From: Bacteroidota bacterium
Lineage (GTDB): Bacteria; Bacteroidota; Ignavibacteria; OLB7
Assembly: GCA_018266795.1 (NCBI GenBank)
Contig: JAFDZV010000019.1
Span: 214,901-278,900, forward strand
Direction: 5' to 3'
DNA: 64,000 nucleotides
Both the position numbers and the translations under genes were made by a program. The first letter of the stretch is position 1; each line of letters begins with the position of its first letter. A model generated the notes under the pieces. It saw nothing but the letters and a program-made list of their open reading frames with translations, was not told the origin of the DNA and ran no database searches. Positions 11,904 through 21,006 of this stretch are shown in pieces.

Positions 11904-13229
11904 GTGCATTACTCCACCTTCTACAGCATCATGCCCGATGGAACGGTGAAACAGATCAATCCGTTCACCGGCAACGAGGTGTGGGCTGTTCCCGGGCGCG
12001 CTTCCAAACCGAGCCAGTTCGGCCGCGGGAACGGAGCGCCGGAGCCCGAACCGATCGGCGACATCGACAGGCTCGCGGTCTGCTCATTCTGCGAGAAGAG
12101 ATACTTCGAGACCTCGCCGGAGAAATCGCGATGGGTGTTCAGGGAGAATCGGTGGAGCGAACTGCCGGAGCTTCCCGCCGCCGAGTACTTCAATTCCGTT
12201 GCCGAGTTCCGCCGCGTGGCGAACCTGTTCGAGATCGTCACGCTGGATTACTGGAAGAAGAACTACGGATACGTTCTTCCAAAGCATGAGCTGGAACGAA
12301 TGCAGGCGTATCTTGGCTCTCCGATCGGCCACAAGCATCTCGAGGATGTGGTTGCGTACAAACGGTCCTACATCAAGGATCCACAGGGGAACGCGATTAC
12401 GAATGAGGAGGAACTGCTCCGCTTCAGCGAACCGTTCTTCGGCGGCTGCCACGAACTGATCACCGCACGGCAGCACTACCGTCCAGATGGTGGCACCGAG
12501 CGCGATCTGGTCTCCAGCGGCGTCCTGAACGGTGAAGAGCACTACTACTACTTCAGGATCACGGTGGATGCCATTCGTGCGATCATCGAGCGCAACCGCT
12601 ACGTACGATACGTCTCGGTCTTTCAGAACTGGCTGCGCGAGGCCGGCGCGAGTTTCGACCACCTTCACAAGCAACTGGTCGGCATCGATGAATGGGGCGC
12701 CTCCATCTCCCGGCAGGTGAAGATGTTGAAGGAGGATCCGAACGTGTTCAACGAGTACGGCGCCAACTTCGCCGCGATGTACAATCTCATTTTCGCGGAG
12801 AACGAGTACGCGATGGCTCTCGTGGGAATCGGCCATCGCTTCCCCACCATCGAGATCTTCTCGAAGTCCGTACACGACCGGCCGTACGAACACTCGCTGG
12901 AGGAACTTCGAGGCATGAGCGACCTGGTGCATGCCTGCCATGCAGCAACGGGTGCGGAGATAAGCTGCAACGAGGAGTGGTACTATTCACCTGTCGATGC
13001 CGTGGTGAAGATGCCATGGCACGTGCTGATCAAGTGGCGCATCAACGTCACTGCCGGATTCGAAGGCGGCACCAGCATCTACATCAACCCGATGACTCCG
13101 CACGAAATGCGCGACCGGATAGTCCCGCGGCTCTACGCGCTGCGCGACGCCGGCATTATCGCACCGATACGGATCGCCGAGGAATGCCGTATCGAGCCCA
13201 ACCCGTTGAAGTACGTAATGAGCAGTTGA
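11904..13229 (+). CDS. DUF4921 family protein, galactose-1-phosphate uridylyltransferase-like
   Basis: The protein has 441 residues. The pair C60/C63 (CSFC) recalls the zinc site of GalT-like proteins, and FDHLHKQLVG at 251-260 holds the H253-L-H255-K-Q257 motif of the HIT/GalT superfamily, where the central His is the nucleotidylated residue. A basic, aromatic-rich C-terminal half follows. The family is DUF4921; its true substrate is unproven, but a nucleotidyl transfer to a sugar phosphate is the likely reaction. The gene starts with GTG at 11904 and lies 125 bases after a phosphohexomutase gene, which suits a nucleotide-sugar pathway. Confidence 0.82.
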   Translation: MHYSTFYSIMPDGTVKQINPFTGNEVWAVPGRASKPSQFGRGNGAPEPEPIGDIDRLAVCSFCEKRYFETSPEKSRWVFRENRWSELPELPAAEYFNSVAEFRRVANLFEIVTLDYWKKNYGYVLPKHELERMQAYLGSPIGHKHLEDVVAYKRSYIKDPQGNAITNEEELLRFSEPFFGGCHELITARQHYRPDGGTERDLVSSGVLNGEEHYYYFRITVDAIRAIIERNRYVRYVSVFQNWLREAGASFDHLHKQLVGIDEWGASISRQVKMLKEDPNVFNEYGANFAAMYNLIFAENEYAMALVGIGHRFPTIEIFSKSVHDRPYEHSLEELRGMSDLVHACHAATGAEISCNEEWYYSPVDAVVKMPWHVLIKWRINVTAGFEGGTSIYINPMTPHEMRDRIVPRLYALRDAGIIAPIRIAEECRIEPNPLKYVMSS

Positions 13230-13893
13230 TGCCATTTGCGCCACGGCGCATCGTTGCGGTGCTACATGAACCTGCTGGCGCACAACAGCCGGGGGGCGCC
13301 AACCACTCCCCCTCCGTGCCCGAAGCAACGGCACGGTGCAACGCGGATCCCTCCCTTCACAACCCACCGTCAAACAACACTTCCGCCACATAACACGAGC
13401 GAGCGTCATGCCACGGAGTGCCGTGGGCACAATGCTCGCTCGAGCGCTATCGTGTGATGATGTACAAAAGCTCGTAGCATCTCTTCCGAAGATTGCCGCC
13501 TCCGGTGCCGTCACGGTTGCCGCATGCGCCGGCCGTCAGCCCGGCGTTGGCCGGTACCTGTCGCGACTCCGGAGGACCCGACGACCGGCACCAACAGTGC
13601 GCCGCGCTTGGCGGCATCTCGGCTTTCAAACCTACGGTGCCGAAAGCGGGCACCCGGCGTGTCTGGATGGAGAACCGAACTTGAGCAGGCTGCGTACGAT
13701 TCCCCTACGTACACGGCCCCGGGGTCCCTACCATTTTCGAGCGTGGCTCCCTCAGATGCGGCCAGCGAGCCCCCCTCATATTCATTGCTCGCAGACCATC
13801 ATCGTACGATGGGCGCTCTATCCTCCACGCCGGGTGTTCCCTGCGACAACCTTCAGGCTCAACGGGAGCTGGCAGTATGCTCCCGGTTGGCAC
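13230..13893. other. 664-base stretch without a supportable gene, rich in hairpins
   Basis: No convincing gene is present. The stretch has a 7-bp stem (CCGTGCC at 13314-13320 with GGCACGG at 13330-13336) just after the DUF4921 gene, a nested stem-loop at 13396-13442 (listed separately), and several smaller GC-rich stems around 13530-13660. One plus-strand open frame crosses it and runs antisense into the GH18 gene; its translation is not protein-like. Confidence 0.4.
13396..13442. other. Nested stem-loop, possible structured RNA or terminator
   Basis: The outer stem is CGAGCGAGC (13396-13404) with GCTCGCTCG (13434-13442). An inner stem CCACGG (13411-13416) with CCGTGG (13421-13426) has loop AGTG. 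It lies 167 bases beyond the DUF4921 stop and 450 bases from the end of the convergent GH18 gene. Function is unknown. Confidence 0.4.
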
Positions 13894-14808
13894 TCAACAG
13901 CAAGTCAAGCTTTCATGAATTGCACCGGCATACGTAAAGCCGGTGTCTGCATTGATATTGAATTCCATCATTCCTCCCTTCCACTCGCGCTGCGGCTGCC
14001 AGCGTGCAAGCTGGATCACCTCGTGCAGCGGAGTGCTTGGGTTGGCCGTCGAGAAACCGAAGAGAAGATTTTTTGCGCCGACAATCGCGGCGTACTGTTC
14101 AAACTGATTCTTCATCTCGGTCATCGGCCAGAAGTATCCCATCAATCCGATGTAGTCGAACAGTGTGTGTGTCCGCTGTAGAAATCGCCAGTCAGTTTCC
14201 ATTTCACGGGAAACGAATGTCATCATCCGTCCCGATCCGCTCTGTGGTCCGAAGTATCGGCTCAAGGCTTCGACCACCGAAACAAAGGTCTCGTTCGGTG
14301 TCTCGCTGTCGCCGATTTCCGGGTCGATATCTATTCCATCCAGCCCCCACTCATCGATCACCTGCGACGCCACTCGCTCGGCGAATTCCACGGGGTTCGG
14401 TATCGTGTTCCATGATATGCGCGGATACGGAGTGCTGACGATTGATGCCAGCACGCGTGTACCACGCTTCTGCAGAGCATGGGCACCATCGATGATCTCC
14501 TCCCAGCTCATTCCCCCCGAGGTCAGCAGATCGTTGTTCAATCCGCGTACCGGCCAAATATTGAGCGTAAAAAGATGGACGACATCGATATATTCGGGAA
14601 GTGCCTCCAGACGGATCCCGTTGTTGGCATACCCTACCCAGTAGGCAGCCATACGCGGACGCGGCGTCTCTTCACGATCTCGATTCAATGCCCTATTCGA
14701 ATCGAAGAGTGAATGCAGAATCGAAGCACTCGTTCCACTTCTCGCGAACTCCCCGGAGCCCGACGAGTCATCGCACTGCTGAAATATCATTTCCAGATCG
14801 CGGCCCAT
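13894..14808 (-). CDS. GH18-like glycoside hydrolase (chitinase / endo-N-acetylglucosaminidase type)
   Basis: The protein has 304 residues. The core from about residue 53 (MAAYWVGYANNGI) follows the GH18 TIM-barrel pattern, with the catalytic DxxDxDxE motif as LDGIDIDPE; the final Glu (164) would be the acid/base residue. DYIGLMGYFWP matches the later barrel strand that carries the conserved aromatic/Tyr. GH18 enzymes cut beta-1,4 GlcNAc linkages in chitin or N-glycans. No signal peptide is visible and the first ~50 residues are Ser/Asp/Arg-rich and unmatched. Starts at 14808, 14790 and 14652 are possible, none with a good ribosome site; the one at 14790 overlaps a small ORF by ATGA. Local GC is lower than average. 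Confidence 0.75.
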   Translation of the reverse strand: MGRDLEMIFQQCDDSSGSGEFARSGTSASILHSLFDSNRALNRDREETPRPRMAAYWVGYANNGIRLEALPEYIDVVHLFTLNIWPVRGLNNDLLTSGGMSWEEIIDGAHALQKRGTRVLASIVSTPYPRISWNTIPNPVEFAERVASQVIDEWGLDGIDIDPEIGDSETPNETFVSVVEALSRYFGPQSGSGRMMTFVSREMETDWRFLQRTHTLFDYIGLMGYFWPMTEMKNQFEQYAAIVGAKNLLFGFSTANPSTPLHEVIQLARWQPQREWKGGMMEFNINADTGFTYAGAIHESLTCC

Positions 14809-14921
14809 AGGTACGTGCGCGGATCGCGCGTCGGTTCATTTCGGATTTCAGTGTCGTCGAACTTCGAGATCCCGACCTCCGTTGCCTCTCCCGGACTCTG
14901 CGTACCGCCAGATTGGTTCAT
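14787..14921 (-). CDS. Possible 44-residue peptide overlapping the GH18 gene
   Basis: An ATG at 14921 opens a 44-codon frame whose TGA (14787-14789) overlaps the in-frame ATG of the GH18 gene at 14790 in an ATGA arrangement typical of translational coupling. The peptide has ordinary composition (FDDTEIRNEPTRDPRTYLW near its end), unlike the Arg/Pro-rich shadow frames nearby. GAGGAG lies about 14 bases before the ATG, rather far for a ribosome site. It could instead be a stretch of a longer GH18 N-terminus displaced by a frameshift. I recognise no family. Confidence 0.35.
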   Translation of the reverse strand: MNQSGGTQSPGEATEVGISKFDDTEIRNEPTRDPRTYLWAAIWK

Positions 14922-15260
14922 GATATGTCGGAAGTCTCCTCGTGCCGGTTGTCGGCAGTCCCTCGATCAATCACAGATGCAATATCGATTCATGAATCGG
15001 GCATTGAGTACTCAATTACTACTCACGTCGTAGATTGCACGGGTCGTGTCGCCCTATCCCTTTCGGCTGGTTTGGTCCGCCGTACCGGCGATTCCGGCCA
15101 GAATCTGGAGCGGCACGCACGGTGCCCCGCACTGCGCTGAGTAGAAAATGAGTACCTGATGCCCCGCTCCCCACACTAGGTTTCAACAACAGGCTGCCGG
15201 TCGTCCTGACCGGTACGCCTGAATTCCGCCCAAATAACCCTCATCATGGAGAGCCCTCCC
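14922..15260. other. Divergent intergenic region, no gene seen
   Basis: This 339-base spacer lies between the minus-strand GH18/peptide unit and the plus-strand His-rich orphan. It must hold promoters for both directions, but I cannot point to a clear motif. Confidence 0.35.
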
Positions 15261-15653
15261 ATGGCAACAGATTCCGCATCCAATTCAACCGCACCCATCG
15301 GGTACTACGCCGACGTCGCCAACCTGGACTCCACGGACTTCCCTCTCACCTTTTACGTGGTGGACGCAAGTGGTACCCAGATCCCAACGGAGATCTACGG
15401 CAACGGAGTCAATCAACCGCTCAATGCGGACACACCTCCCACGGGCTACGGTCAGGTGTCCGTGTCGATGCCGACAACCAGCTCGAAGCCGACCTCCGTG
15501 TCTACCGTTGTCGTACTTCCTTCCGGCGTCTGTCCGGTGTTCAACCCGGGCACGCAGCGAACCATTCGCATCACGGTTCGCAATTTCCCGATCACCGAAG
15601 GACGTTCGGAAGAGAACGATCATGGCAACCATGGTCATCACGGCAACGAGTGA
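15261..15653 (+). CDS. Orphan protein with His-rich C-terminus
   Basis: The protein has 130 residues and no signal peptide. It is Thr/Ser/Pro/Val-rich with beta-type alternation (DFPLTFYVVDASGTQIP, then GQVSVSMPTT, then TQRTIRITVRNFPI), like a small immunoglobulin-like or adhesive domain. It ends with an acidic-His tail (NDHGNHGHHGNE) that could bind metal. The ATG at 15261 is chosen over one at 15246 because GGAGAG is well placed before it. It is divergent from the GH18 gene; a strong hairpin follows. I recognise no family, and the GC-poorer setting hints at acquired DNA. Confidence 0.6.
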   Translation: MATDSASNSTAPIGYYADVANLDSTDFPLTFYVVDASGTQIPTEIYGNGVNQPLNADTPPTGYGQVSVSMPTTSSKPTSVSTVVVLPSGVCPVFNPGTQRTIRITVRNFPITEGRSEENDHGNHGHHGNE

Positions 15654-15803
15654 GCAGTCCGGGTGCACGGTACCGCCGGACAGCACTGAAGGCTGAGGTT
15701 CTTCGAAGCTCGATGTGATTGGTGTGGTGGGGACCGGCGTCGAATCGCTCACGCAGGGAAACAATCAACCGCCGTCTGTTTGGCCCAGTGGCGGAAGAAC
15801 GAT

Positions 15804-15839
15804 CGGTCCGCGATGGCAGGCTCATACCATCGCGGACCG
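15804..15839. terminator. 13-bp perfect hairpin between convergent genes
   Basis: CGGTCCGCGATGG at 15804-15816 pairs perfectly with 15827-15839; the loop is 10 bases. It lies between the 3' ends of the His-rich orphan (+) and the STAND protein gene (-), so it could serve both. The plus side continues TTCCCGTTTC; there is no true T-tract. Confidence 0.65.
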
Positions 15840-15881
15840 TTCCCGTTTCAGTGCCGTCCGGTGCAGAGGGCTTCGCGTATT

Positions 15882-18800
15882 CTACTCGCCGCCCACGGCG
15901 CCATCCAGGTCATGCAGGAGCGCCTGCACTTCGGCCGCCTTCGCATGCCCGGCCTCTTCCATCTTTGCCAGAATGCTCAACGCCTTCCGACCCAGCAGCC
16001 GCGACGAGTGAACGTCGCCGCGGCGGCGCGCAAGCTCCGCAAGGTTGCCCAGCTGAATACCAACCTGCGGATGGCTTTCACCGAAACTGCTCTCGAGCAT
16101 CTCTATCGCGCGCCGAAGCAGACGTTCGGCAACCCAGAGCTCGTTGCGATCGCGATAGACCATTGCCAGCCCGCTCAACGTCACCGCCGCATCCGGATGC
16201 CCCTGGCCGAGAATGGCGCACTGCAGATCGTAGGCGCGCCGCAGATAGCGTTCGGCGCTGTCCAGATTGCCCGCGTAGTAGTAGATCCGGCCGATTGAAT
16301 AAACGATGATCGCGGTCTCGCCGTTCGCCTCCGCATGGGCCCGTTCGTGGATGGCCAGCGCACGCTTCATGAGCGGCAGAGCAAGCGTGGGGTTCCCCTT
16401 GGCCAGGAACCCGGCCCAGTTGCAGAGCACGGACGCCACCATGGGATGTTCGGCGCCAAGCGTGCGCTCCATCGATGCGGCAACGCGACTGAACGCTTCC
16501 ACTGCTCCGGCGCCGTCCCCGCTATCGCAGAGAAGCGCAGCAAGATTGTTGAGCGTGATCGCCGTGTTCGGATGATCGGGACCGTAGATCGATTCGCACA
16601 CGGAGAGCGCACGCCGGAACAGCATCTCCGCTTCGTCGTACTGCCCCTTGTCGTGAAGAATGCCGGCGAGATTGTTGATCGCGTCCGCGAGATAGGGATC
16701 GTTACCCGGCGAGCGTTCCACGATCGTAAGCGCCGTCCGGTACAGATGCTCGGCCGCATCATACTCCCCCTTCTCACGCAGCACTCCGGCCAGACTTCCG
16801 ATGGTGCGGGCCGTAGTGGGATGCTCCGTTCCCAGCAGAGCCTCCTGCACGGCCAGCGCGCGGCGATAGCAGAGTTCCGCCTCGTCCACATCGCCACGAT
16901 CCTGCAGAATGTGCGCCAGTTCGTAGAAGACGTGAGCGGTCTCGATATGTTCGCCGCCATGTAGTTCCTCCTGGAGAGCAGCAGCACGGCGCAGAAGCGT
17001 AAGGGCTTCATCGAAGTGCGCGCAGAGGCGCAGGAACTCGCCGGCCGCACTCAACACCGCTACCAGCTCGCGCCGGTCGGGGCCGGAGCGTTCGTACTCC
17101 TCAACGGCCTCCATATAGGCCGGCACAACGCTTTCCGAGGCATCTGCCTCCAGCCAGTACCCCAGCAACTCGTAGCCGCGCTCCTCGCGGATCAACGGCA
17201 GAAGAACATCCGGACTTGCAATACAGCTCTTCATCGCCTCTCGATCGCCCGCATTCTGGAACTGCCACGGAAGCTCCTCTGCGCGCCGGCGCCCGGGCTC
17301 CTCCTCACCGAAGAAGTGCGCCATCCGGCTGTGAAAGTCCCGGCGAGCAGTATCGCTGTTCAGATAGCGGCGCTCCACGGCGCGGCGCAGTGCATCGTGG
17401 TAGAAACGGAGCCGTCCATCGCTCCGAAGAAGATGATAGTCCAGCGCACCCAGAAGTTCAGCCAGTTCGAGCGGCGAACACCCGGCGCTCCGCTCCAGCT
17501 CGCGCTCGCTCATGCCGTACCGCGCACACCATATCGCGCAGAGCATGTGCCCGAGCAGGCCCGTGCCGAAGCGGTCCTCCAGCCGTTCGAGAACCTGATC
17601 GAACAACTCGTCCAGACTCTCCGCGGCGAGATATCCCTCAAGGTTCCGTCCGCGCCGTTCGAAGGAACCGAACAGGCGAATCTCCTCCAGGCGCGTGCGA
17701 AGAAAGAGCGGGTTGGATGAGGAGTCATCCACCGCAACGCGCATCACGCGGTCGGCCGGAACGGTAGCATGATGTTCGGTGATATAGTGCTGGCCGATGG
17801 CGATGCGCTCGTTGACGCTGAGCGGCTCCAGATGAAGCTGCGGCCACTTCTCCTGCCGGGCCCGGAACGGCACATCGACCGATGTGACGATGAGGCGAAC
17901 ACCGGGCGGGATATAGTTCGGCAACCACTCCAGATCGCGCGCGCCCTCACCCAGCTGCCCGATGCCGTCCACGATCAGCAGCATGCCGATGGCGGCCGCC
18001 TTGGCGAGCCAGATCGGAAATGCCTCCTCCAGTTCCTCGATGCCGGCAGGAAGATCCTCTCCCTCACCGAGCCGCTCGCGCACCTCCATCATCACGCGGC
18101 GAAGCAGTTCCGCCCGCGTTCCGCTCGAGGAGACAGCGCCCACATAGTGCGTGATGACGAAGGCATCCGGATGCCGGCGCCGATACTCGGCGCTCCAGTA
18201 CGCTACGAGCGCGCTCTTGCCGGCACCGGAAGCGCCGGTGATCACCAGCGGTGTCCCCTCTGCGGCTATGTGCTCCTCCAATCGTTCCAGCACCTCCGCC
18301 TTAGGCACGTAGGTATGCCGGCGCGATGCCGCAAACGTCTCGTGCGAGCGGCGCTCCAACTCGAGCGGCGTAAGCGATACACCCTCGGGAACAAGGCGGT
18401 TGATCACCCCGAGAAGATCGTCATGCACACGGGCGGCGAACGAGTCGGGAGTCGGGAAATCCTCGCGCACGCGCACGCCGCTCTCGCGTATCCGGGACTT
18501 GAGATCGTCCAGACGATCGGATTCATCCTGCACGTCGTCGCGATCCCCATCGCGGAAGTAGAAGAAGGAGCGTTCCTTCAACTCGTCGCTCGCAAGCACT
18601 CCCTCGGAGATCTCGATGTCGAGCATGCTTCGCTTCTGCGCGATCAACGGAAGAACGCGTGTGTGGGGATCGAGCAGCGTTGCATCGGCAGGCGGCACCG
18701 GCCGCGAGGACGCCCACCCGTAGCGCGCGCCCAGCAGACCGATAACGTACGGTCTGTTGCGCTGAAGCTCATCGAGACTGAGGCGCAACAGCTTCGCCTG

Positions 18801-18998
18801 GTGGGCAAACGTGCGCTGAACACCACGGCGAAGGTTCACGAGGGTGAAGCCGAGTCCCCTGGTCTCGCAGATCTTTGCGAGACTTGGAAAGACATCTCTG
18901 GCGAGGAGATCCAGCTCCGACTGCATCTCCCGTCCGTCGCATGTGACGAATACGCGAAGTTCGCCGACGTCGTTTGTGATGCCGTACTGTGTGCTCAT
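15882..18998 (-). CDS. DUF4062-NTPase-TPR (STAND / nephrocystin-3-like) protein
   Basis: The protein has 1038 residues. Residues ~15-100 form a DUF4062 domain (RVFVTC, REMQSELDLLARDVFPSL, LVNLRRGV, LLGARYGWA). A P-loop NTPase follows, with Walker A GASGAGKS at 255-262, Walker B MLLIVDGI near 340 and sensor RLIVTSVD near 370, then a helical winged-helix-like linker. From ~640 to ~1010 lie many TPR units of the TEHPTTARTIGSLAGVL type. This is the architecture of STAND signalling ATPases such as NPHP3/TEP1-like proteins: the TPRs sense, the NTPase oligomerises, the N-terminal domain acts. In bacteria such proteins serve in regulation or phage defence; the role here is inferred. The TPR-LuxR gene lies 36 bases upstream on the same strand. 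Confidence 0.9.
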   Translation of the reverse strand: MSTQYGITNDVGELRVFVTCDGREMQSELDLLARDVFPSLAKICETRGLGFTLVNLRRGVQRTFAHQAKLLRLSLDELQRNRPYVIGLLGARYGWASSRPVPPADATLLDPHTRVLPLIAQKRSMLDIEISEGVLASDELKERSFFYFRDGDRDDVQDESDRLDDLKSRIRESGVRVREDFPTPDSFAARVHDDLLGVINRLVPEGVSLTPLELERRSHETFAASRRHTYVPKAEVLERLEEHIAAEGTPLVITGASGAGKSALVAYWSAEYRRRHPDAFVITHYVGAVSSSGTRAELLRRVMMEVRERLGEGEDLPAGIEELEEAFPIWLAKAAAIGMLLIVDGIGQLGEGARDLEWLPNYIPPGVRLIVTSVDVPFRARQEKWPQLHLEPLSVNERIAIGQHYITEHHATVPADRVMRVAVDDSSSNPLFLRTRLEEIRLFGSFERRGRNLEGYLAAESLDELFDQVLERLEDRFGTGLLGHMLCAIWCARYGMSERELERSAGCSPLELAELLGALDYHLLRSDGRLRFYHDALRRAVERRYLNSDTARRDFHSRMAHFFGEEEPGRRRAEELPWQFQNAGDREAMKSCIASPDVLLPLIREERGYELLGYWLEADASESVVPAYMEAVEEYERSGPDRRELVAVLSAAGEFLRLCAHFDEALTLLRRAAALQEELHGGEHIETAHVFYELAHILQDRGDVDEAELCYRRALAVQEALLGTEHPTTARTIGSLAGVLREKGEYDAAEHLYRTALTIVERSPGNDPYLADAINNLAGILHDKGQYDEAEMLFRRALSVCESIYGPDHPNTAITLNNLAALLCDSGDGAGAVEAFSRVAASMERTLGAEHPMVASVLCNWAGFLAKGNPTLALPLMKRALAIHERAHAEANGETAIIVYSIGRIYYYAGNLDSAERYLRRAYDLQCAILGQGHPDAAVTLSGLAMVYRDRNELWVAERLLRRAIEMLESSFGESHPQVGIQLGNLAELARRRGDVHSSRLLGRKALSILAKMEEAGHAKAAEVQALLHDLDGAVGGE

Positions 18999-19034
18999 AG
19001 GCTGGGTGAGTCCGCTCGCACGTTGATCGCTGTT

Positions 19035-20708
19035 CTACAGCGCAGCAAGATGAATGGCAAGGTTTGCATCGGCAGGCAGCCCCATCTTCTTTCGCAGGCG
19101 ATAGCGATGATTCTCCACCGTTCGCTCGGAGAGGTAGAGCAGGTTGGCAATGTCCTTCGTAGCCAGGTTGGTTCTGAGCAGCGCGCAGATCTTCAGTTCC
19201 GTCGGTGTCAGTTCGGAGTGGAGCGAGGCAAGTGTTCGTATGAACTCGCCGTGCAATTGATCGAACTGCTCCTCGAACGCCTTCCAGTCGTTCTCGACAT
19301 CGCGGGCGGATTCGATCTGGTCAACCACGGTCTTCAACAGCTGCGTGCCTCCGGCCCCGCCACCAACCGTGCGTGCGATGCGCTCCTTCAGAACATCGAG
19401 CATCCGGTTCTTCTGAACGATGCCCAGCGCCATTGCCGTAAGCTCGCGCGACTTCAGTTCCACCTCCTTCTGCAGCTGCTCCGCCTTGAGCCGGTAGATC
19501 TCGCGTTCCCGTTCGGCCTTCTCCAGCGCAACCCGAACCTCTATCTCCGCCACGGCTTTCCGCTTCTCCTCCCCCTGCAGTTCCTCGCGCAGACGTGCGA
19601 ACATCTTGTGATGTTCCAATGCCTTGTCCGCCGCTCCAAGTTCCTCGAACGTCCGCGAGAGCGCCTCATGAATCTGGAACTCCAGCCTGCGATCACCCAG
19701 GCCCATTGCAACCCCGAGCGCACGATCCAGATCGGCAATTCCGTTCCAGAACTCGCCGCGACGGCGGCGCAGCACGCCCAGACCCGCCAGCACGGTGGCC
19801 AGGAGCGCCGGACGATTCAGCGTCTCGGCAATCGACCGCGCCTTCAACAGATGCGATACGGCATCGGTCAGGCGCCCGCTCTTCTCGTGAATGGTAGCAA
19901 TGGTCACCAGCGCCTCGGCGGCACCCGCAGGATCGCCCAGCCCCTCCTGCAGCACCAGCGTACGCATGGCGCACTCGAGCGCGGCGTCCAGTTCACCGTT
20001 GGAGAGATGAACGGCGCTGATGTTCCCCAGCGCACGCGCCTGGAGGTAGTTGTTGGAGCTTGCACGGAACAGCTCCATTGCACGCGTGAAGAAATCGAGA
20101 GCCGTTGCCAGCTCGCCCATCTGCGCGTAGACGAAACCGATGTCCAGACAGGTAACACCAACAGCATCACCGTCGCCGTCCGGCTCGCGCATGCGAAGCG
20201 CCTCGAAGTGATGCTCGAGCGCAGGCACGTATTCACCGATGTCCACGTAGACATTTCCGAGCGCCGTGTGCGCAAGCGCAATCGTAGCTGCGTCACCGTG
20301 GCGCCGTCCGATCTCGAGACTCTGCTCGTACGCCTCGAGAGCCCCGGTATACTGCTTCAGGCCAAGGCGCGCGCGCCCCAGGCCGAGCATGGCCTCCGCT
20401 GCGTCCGACCATTCGCCGAGGTTCTCGTAGAGCCTGTAGGCTTCGTGGAGATGATTCTGTGCGGCTCCGTACTCGCCGGTTGCAAGCGAGCACCAGCCGA
20501 GATGGCGCGTTGCATGAGCCCGCGCGTGCCGGTCGCCCAATCCCTCGGCGAGCGCCAACGCCTCCTCCGCCTGTTCGCGAAGCCGCGCATCGTCACCATG
20601 ATGTGAGTTGCGCAGCGCCGCAACAAGCATGGCGAGCCGGTTACGCTGCTCTCCTACGGTCGCGACCCGCACCGAGGATATGGAAACACTACCGTTGCTG
20701 GCAGTCAT
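19035..20708 (-). CDS. TPR-repeat protein with C-terminal LuxR-type helix-turn-helix
   Basis: The protein has 557 residues. A run of tetratricopeptide repeats (for example AAEAMLGLGRARLGLKQYTG, GNVYVDIGEYVPALEHH) fills residues ~20-360. A strongly charged coiled coil (EEKRKAVAEIEVRVALEKAE onward) leads to a C-terminal LuxR/GerE DNA-binding domain: LTPTELKICALLRTNLATKD, then SERTVENHRYRLRKKMGL. Many Bacteroidota TPR-coiled coil-LuxR regulators share this layout, usually with an extracytoplasmic or receptor partner. No transmembrane segment is present. An in-frame GTG at 20729 would add seven residues; neither start has a clear ribosome site. It precedes the STAND gene by 36 bases and probably shares its transcript. 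Confidence 0.88.
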   Translation of the reverse strand: MTASNGSVSISSVRVATVGEQRNRLAMLVAALRNSHHGDDARLREQAEEALALAEGLGDRHARAHATRHLGWCSLATGEYGAAQNHLHEAYRLYENLGEWSDAAEAMLGLGRARLGLKQYTGALEAYEQSLEIGRRHGDAATIALAHTALGNVYVDIGEYVPALEHHFEALRMREPDGDGDAVGVTCLDIGFVYAQMGELATALDFFTRAMELFRASSNNYLQARALGNISAVHLSNGELDAALECAMRTLVLQEGLGDPAGAAEALVTIATIHEKSGRLTDAVSHLLKARSIAETLNRPALLATVLAGLGVLRRRRGEFWNGIADLDRALGVAMGLGDRRLEFQIHEALSRTFEELGAADKALEHHKMFARLREELQGEEKRKAVAEIEVRVALEKAEREREIYRLKAEQLQKEVELKSRELTAMALGIVQKNRMLDVLKERIARTVGGGAGGTQLLKTVVDQIESARDVENDWKAFEEQFDQLHGEFIRTLASLHSELTPTELKICALLRTNLATKDIANLLYLSERTVENHRYRLRKKMGLPADANLAIHLAAL

Positions 20709-21006
20709 GGATTGCGTCGTCTGAGCCACGGGGATACTACTTGGCCGGGGGAATTACCGATGACCGGAGTGACGTCAACGGCGGCATGGTACAACCTTCA
20801 TCGTCGGCACCAAGGCGCACATGCGTACAAAGCACTGAAGCTTACATAAACGGCCGCGAATACCCAAATTATACGTGTACTCGGTTCACCATTGCATCGA
20901 GACAGGAGATGGCTTCATCTTGAAACGAATCACGTCTTTACCATCTCGCTAACTTGATCGCTTCCTGCATCGATCGGGCCGGGAACGCCACGGTCGGGAA
21001 CAGAGT

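Noticed and set aside
17769-20606. 945-codon plus-strand open frame across the STAND and TPR-LuxR genes
   Set aside because: It is antisense to two genes with clear domains; its Arg/Leu/His-rich translation has no domain. Long antisense frames are expected at this GC content.
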